In this document: one piece after another, positions 58,874 to 61,609 of the stretch
Layout: the number at the start of each line of letters is the position of its first letter
Position numbering within the stretch: the first letter of the stretch is position 1
Origin: Setaria digitata
Lineage: Eukaryota; Nematoda; Chromadorea; Rhabditida; Setariidae
Reading direction: 5' to 3'
Length of the DNA stretch: 61,609 nt
Assembly: GCA_003640385.1 (NCBI GenBank)
Contig: RCAB01000389.1
Coordinates: forward strand, 1-61,609
The notes under the pieces: model-generated
Database searches by the model: none
What the model saw: the letters and a program-made list of their open reading frames with translations, nothing else
What the model was told of the DNA's origin: nothing
Translations under genes and position numbers: made by a program

Positions 58874-61609
58874 TTCATGTTACCATTTGTAAGTGGAATT
58901 CTAAATTAAAAAAAAGTAATTAATCACGATGGTATTGGTAGAATTCGAATTAAATTAAGCAAAATTATCACGATTCATTATCATTATTATCGTTGTTATT
59001 AATTAAGAAAAATTATTATGCAATGGAATGTAATAAAATTTTTGGCATAGATAACGAACGTTACAATTCCTGAATGATGCATTTAATTTTATGATTGAAT
59101 TAACTGACTGTTAAAATGATTGAAATAGCAACAATCAGTGATAAACTATTTAGAGAATCAAAATTGAAGTTTAGTCTAAATCAAGATTATCATGATTTAT
59201 TACTACTATTATCATTAATACTATTAATTGAGAGAAAATTACAGCGTAATATTGGCTTGTAGTAGTATTTTGGCACAAATAAGTTGAAATCTCGTGATGT
59301 TATGCCTAATTTTACAATGAAATTATTTTCTAAAGCAATTGAAATAGCATAGAAATGCCAAAGCAACACGATATTTCATGAGTTAGTTAAAATTTGCTGA
59401 TATTAAATTTGTAAATAACGTGAACGAAATTGGGAATTTTAACAAATTTCAAAAGTAAAACGAATTGAAATATTTGTTAAAAGGTTAACGATCATTTTTC
59501 TTCTTTTTTCCTTTTCCTTTTTTTTTTTTTTTTTTTTTATTGTTTTGGTAAAATAACAAATGTAAAGAAAAATAACTGAATTGTAAATAATTTACAGATT
59601 TGAACGGAATGTGAAATTTTGCTGCAAAGAAAAAATGCAAAATAATGAAATGTTTTTTGCAAAAGAAGCATAATACATAATAAAATTTTACAAAGGAACA
59701 AAAATTAAATCTTATAAAGGAAAAAAAAAAATAAAAATAAAAATGTATGGAAGAAAATCTTAATAGAGCAACATTTGAAAACAAAAGAGAAAAAAAAAAA
59801 AAAAGAATGCAAAACGATTTACCTTTTCTTCATTTTTGTGATGTTAAATAAAATATCATTAATTAAACTAAATTAAAAAAAAAAATGTAATTTTCTACTA
59901 AAAATGACAACAATAATTTCACACTAAAATGGAAATTTAAGAAAAAAAAAAAAAAAAAAAAGTTTTACACAAATTACTAAAGAATTAGCGCGTTGTTAGA
60001 TATGAAATGATATCTATTTGATTAATTTCGCATTATCTATTTTTATTTCATTTTTTACTTGACATTTTTTTTTTTTTTTCTCATTCTTGCTTGTATTACT
60101 GACTATTAAAGAGAACTAGTACTCTTGAAAAAGACAAAAATTGAGAATGAAAAGTGATAAACATAGAGTGAAAAAAGAAAAAAACAAGTGATAATTGATA
60201 ATTCCAACTGATTTTATTGCATACAACGAATGAAAAATGTTCAGCATTAATTGCGAAATTAAAAATACAAATTATTTGATAAGCTAGAAAACAAATTATC
60301 ATTAATGATTCGTTAATTTTCGTTATATTTATATTTTTTTTCCAAAATATCTTTCATATTTCGAAGTATTTTTCAGTTTTCTTTTTTTTTTTCTCTCTCT
60401 CTCTTTTCTTCAGATATTTTTTCTTCAATCATTTGTTTTTTATTAATCTTATAAATTCACAAATTAATTTTCTTTTCTTTATTTTTCTTAACAATTTCAC
60501 TTGTCTTTCCGTTATTTATTTATTTGCAGCATTTTTGGTTCATAAAAGGAGAAAAAGAAATTAGATGGAATATGATTTAAATTTTTTTTTTTAAGGAATA
60601 AGTCAATTTTTTAGAAATAGGAAAAGTTTTAGTTTGTAAATTTTACAAGCATTGAGGATCTTGATGTTATCATAAGATAGAGAAGAAAAAATTTTTTAGT
60701 TAACATTTCAATTTTAAAAACATCTTTTTAGTAGTTTCAAACCAAAAAGAAAAAAAAGAATAGAAGATAAAAATCATTTCAACAAAAATAATTTTGGATT
60801 TTTAATTTATTTAAGTTGAATTAATCACCTCTATCACTGATAACAGCTAATATTTTTTTTTTTTTTAATTTAAAATAGTCAATTTTTGAAAATGGAACGA
60901 AACGCATTCCTGCACATTGTTATGTTGTTTAATAATATTACTTTTAAATTAGTAACGATTAAATTTTCAAAAATCAATTTTGCAACTTTCATATTAGAGA
61001 CAAAATTTGTTCAAAGCATTAATAAGCAAATAGTATTTTTCACGTATGGAAATAATTTTTTCGTTTAATACCAAATAGTAACTGAGATAGATATATCAAA
61101 GGAATTAAACGAATCAAAATGTAAGAAAAAAAAAAAAAAAAAAATCGCGAAAAAAAGCAACAAAAAATTTCTACTCAATCAAAAAAAAAAAAAAAAAAAG
61201 AAAGAAAGAAAAGAAATGCTGAATTTTATAAGCATATGTTTTTAATGTTGCTTAAAAATCAAAAATTTAGTAAAAATTATCATTAAAGCTTTCAATTTTA
61301 CAAAATAAATTTTTAATCGTTTCAGACAAGAATTAAAATTCATTCTAAATATTATTAATTTTTAAATGATTGTTAAAATAAATCGACATATTTGTAGTTT
61401 ATACTTTGCATAAAATTTATTTCTTCTATAAATGAAGAAATGATTTCCCATTCACTTCTAATAAATTTCCTATGTTTTTTTTCTTTTTTTCTTTTCTTTT
61501 AATCGAAATTAACTGCAACATTACTGGCATCATTTAAAAAAAAAAAAAGTTACTTAGTATATAACAAATTTAGTTTTTGTAGAAACTAATTATATATATA
61601 TATAATATA
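58874..61609. other. Upstream DNA of the receptor gene, no further gene seen
   Basis: About 2.7 kb to the window edge. It should include the receptor promoter, but no element can be assigned. Open frames such as those at 59485-59784 and 60886-61068 are low-complexity Phe/Lys/Ile/Asn. The window ends in a (TA)n run. Confidence 0.7.

Overview
The window is nuclear DNA from a nematode, most likely a filarial or other spirurid worm. It is very AT-rich and dense in poly-A/poly-T runs. The genes are multi-exon, with introns mostly of 50-800 bases, GT donors and T-rich TTTCAG-type acceptors. The receptor at the right end resembles nematode serpentine receptors. No bacterial, viral or mobile-element protein was recognised. 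The gene calls come from joining exons by splice phase and comparing the products with remembered family features. No database search was run.

Layout: 1-5104, homopolymer-rich intergenic DNA. 5105-14316 (-), gamma-tubulin complex component 2 (gip-2 type), with a 415-base poly-A run in its last intron. 14317-16719, a divergent upstream region with two TA-centred perfect palindromes. 16720-24508 (+), exportin-1/CRM1, 23 exons. 24509-25896, a convergent spacer with a 21-bp-arm hairpin. 25897-27833 (-), the SPRTN/DVC-1 DNA-protein crosslink protease. 27834-29871, a spacer. 29872-35133 (+), COG complex subunit 7. 35134-39761, microsatellites and N-joined duplicated blocks. 39762-48597 (+), a LIN-40/MTA chromatin protein, 16 exons and 1083 residues. 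48598-53034, an intergenic region with more N-joined duplications. 53035-58873 (-), an eight-exon, 340-residue seven-transmembrane receptor that is hard to see because each exon is short. 58874-61609, no gene seen.

The five conserved genes are housekeeping functions: microtubule nucleation, nuclear export, DNA-protein crosslink repair, Golgi tethering and NuRD-type chromatin regulation. Nothing suggests that they form an operon or one pathway. The least familiar items are the divergent receptor, a long acidic insertion in the BAH region of the MTA protein, the 415-base homopolymer, and several palindromes centred on TA repeats that look like fold-back replication products. Several apparent duplications meet at a single N and are probably assembly artefacts.
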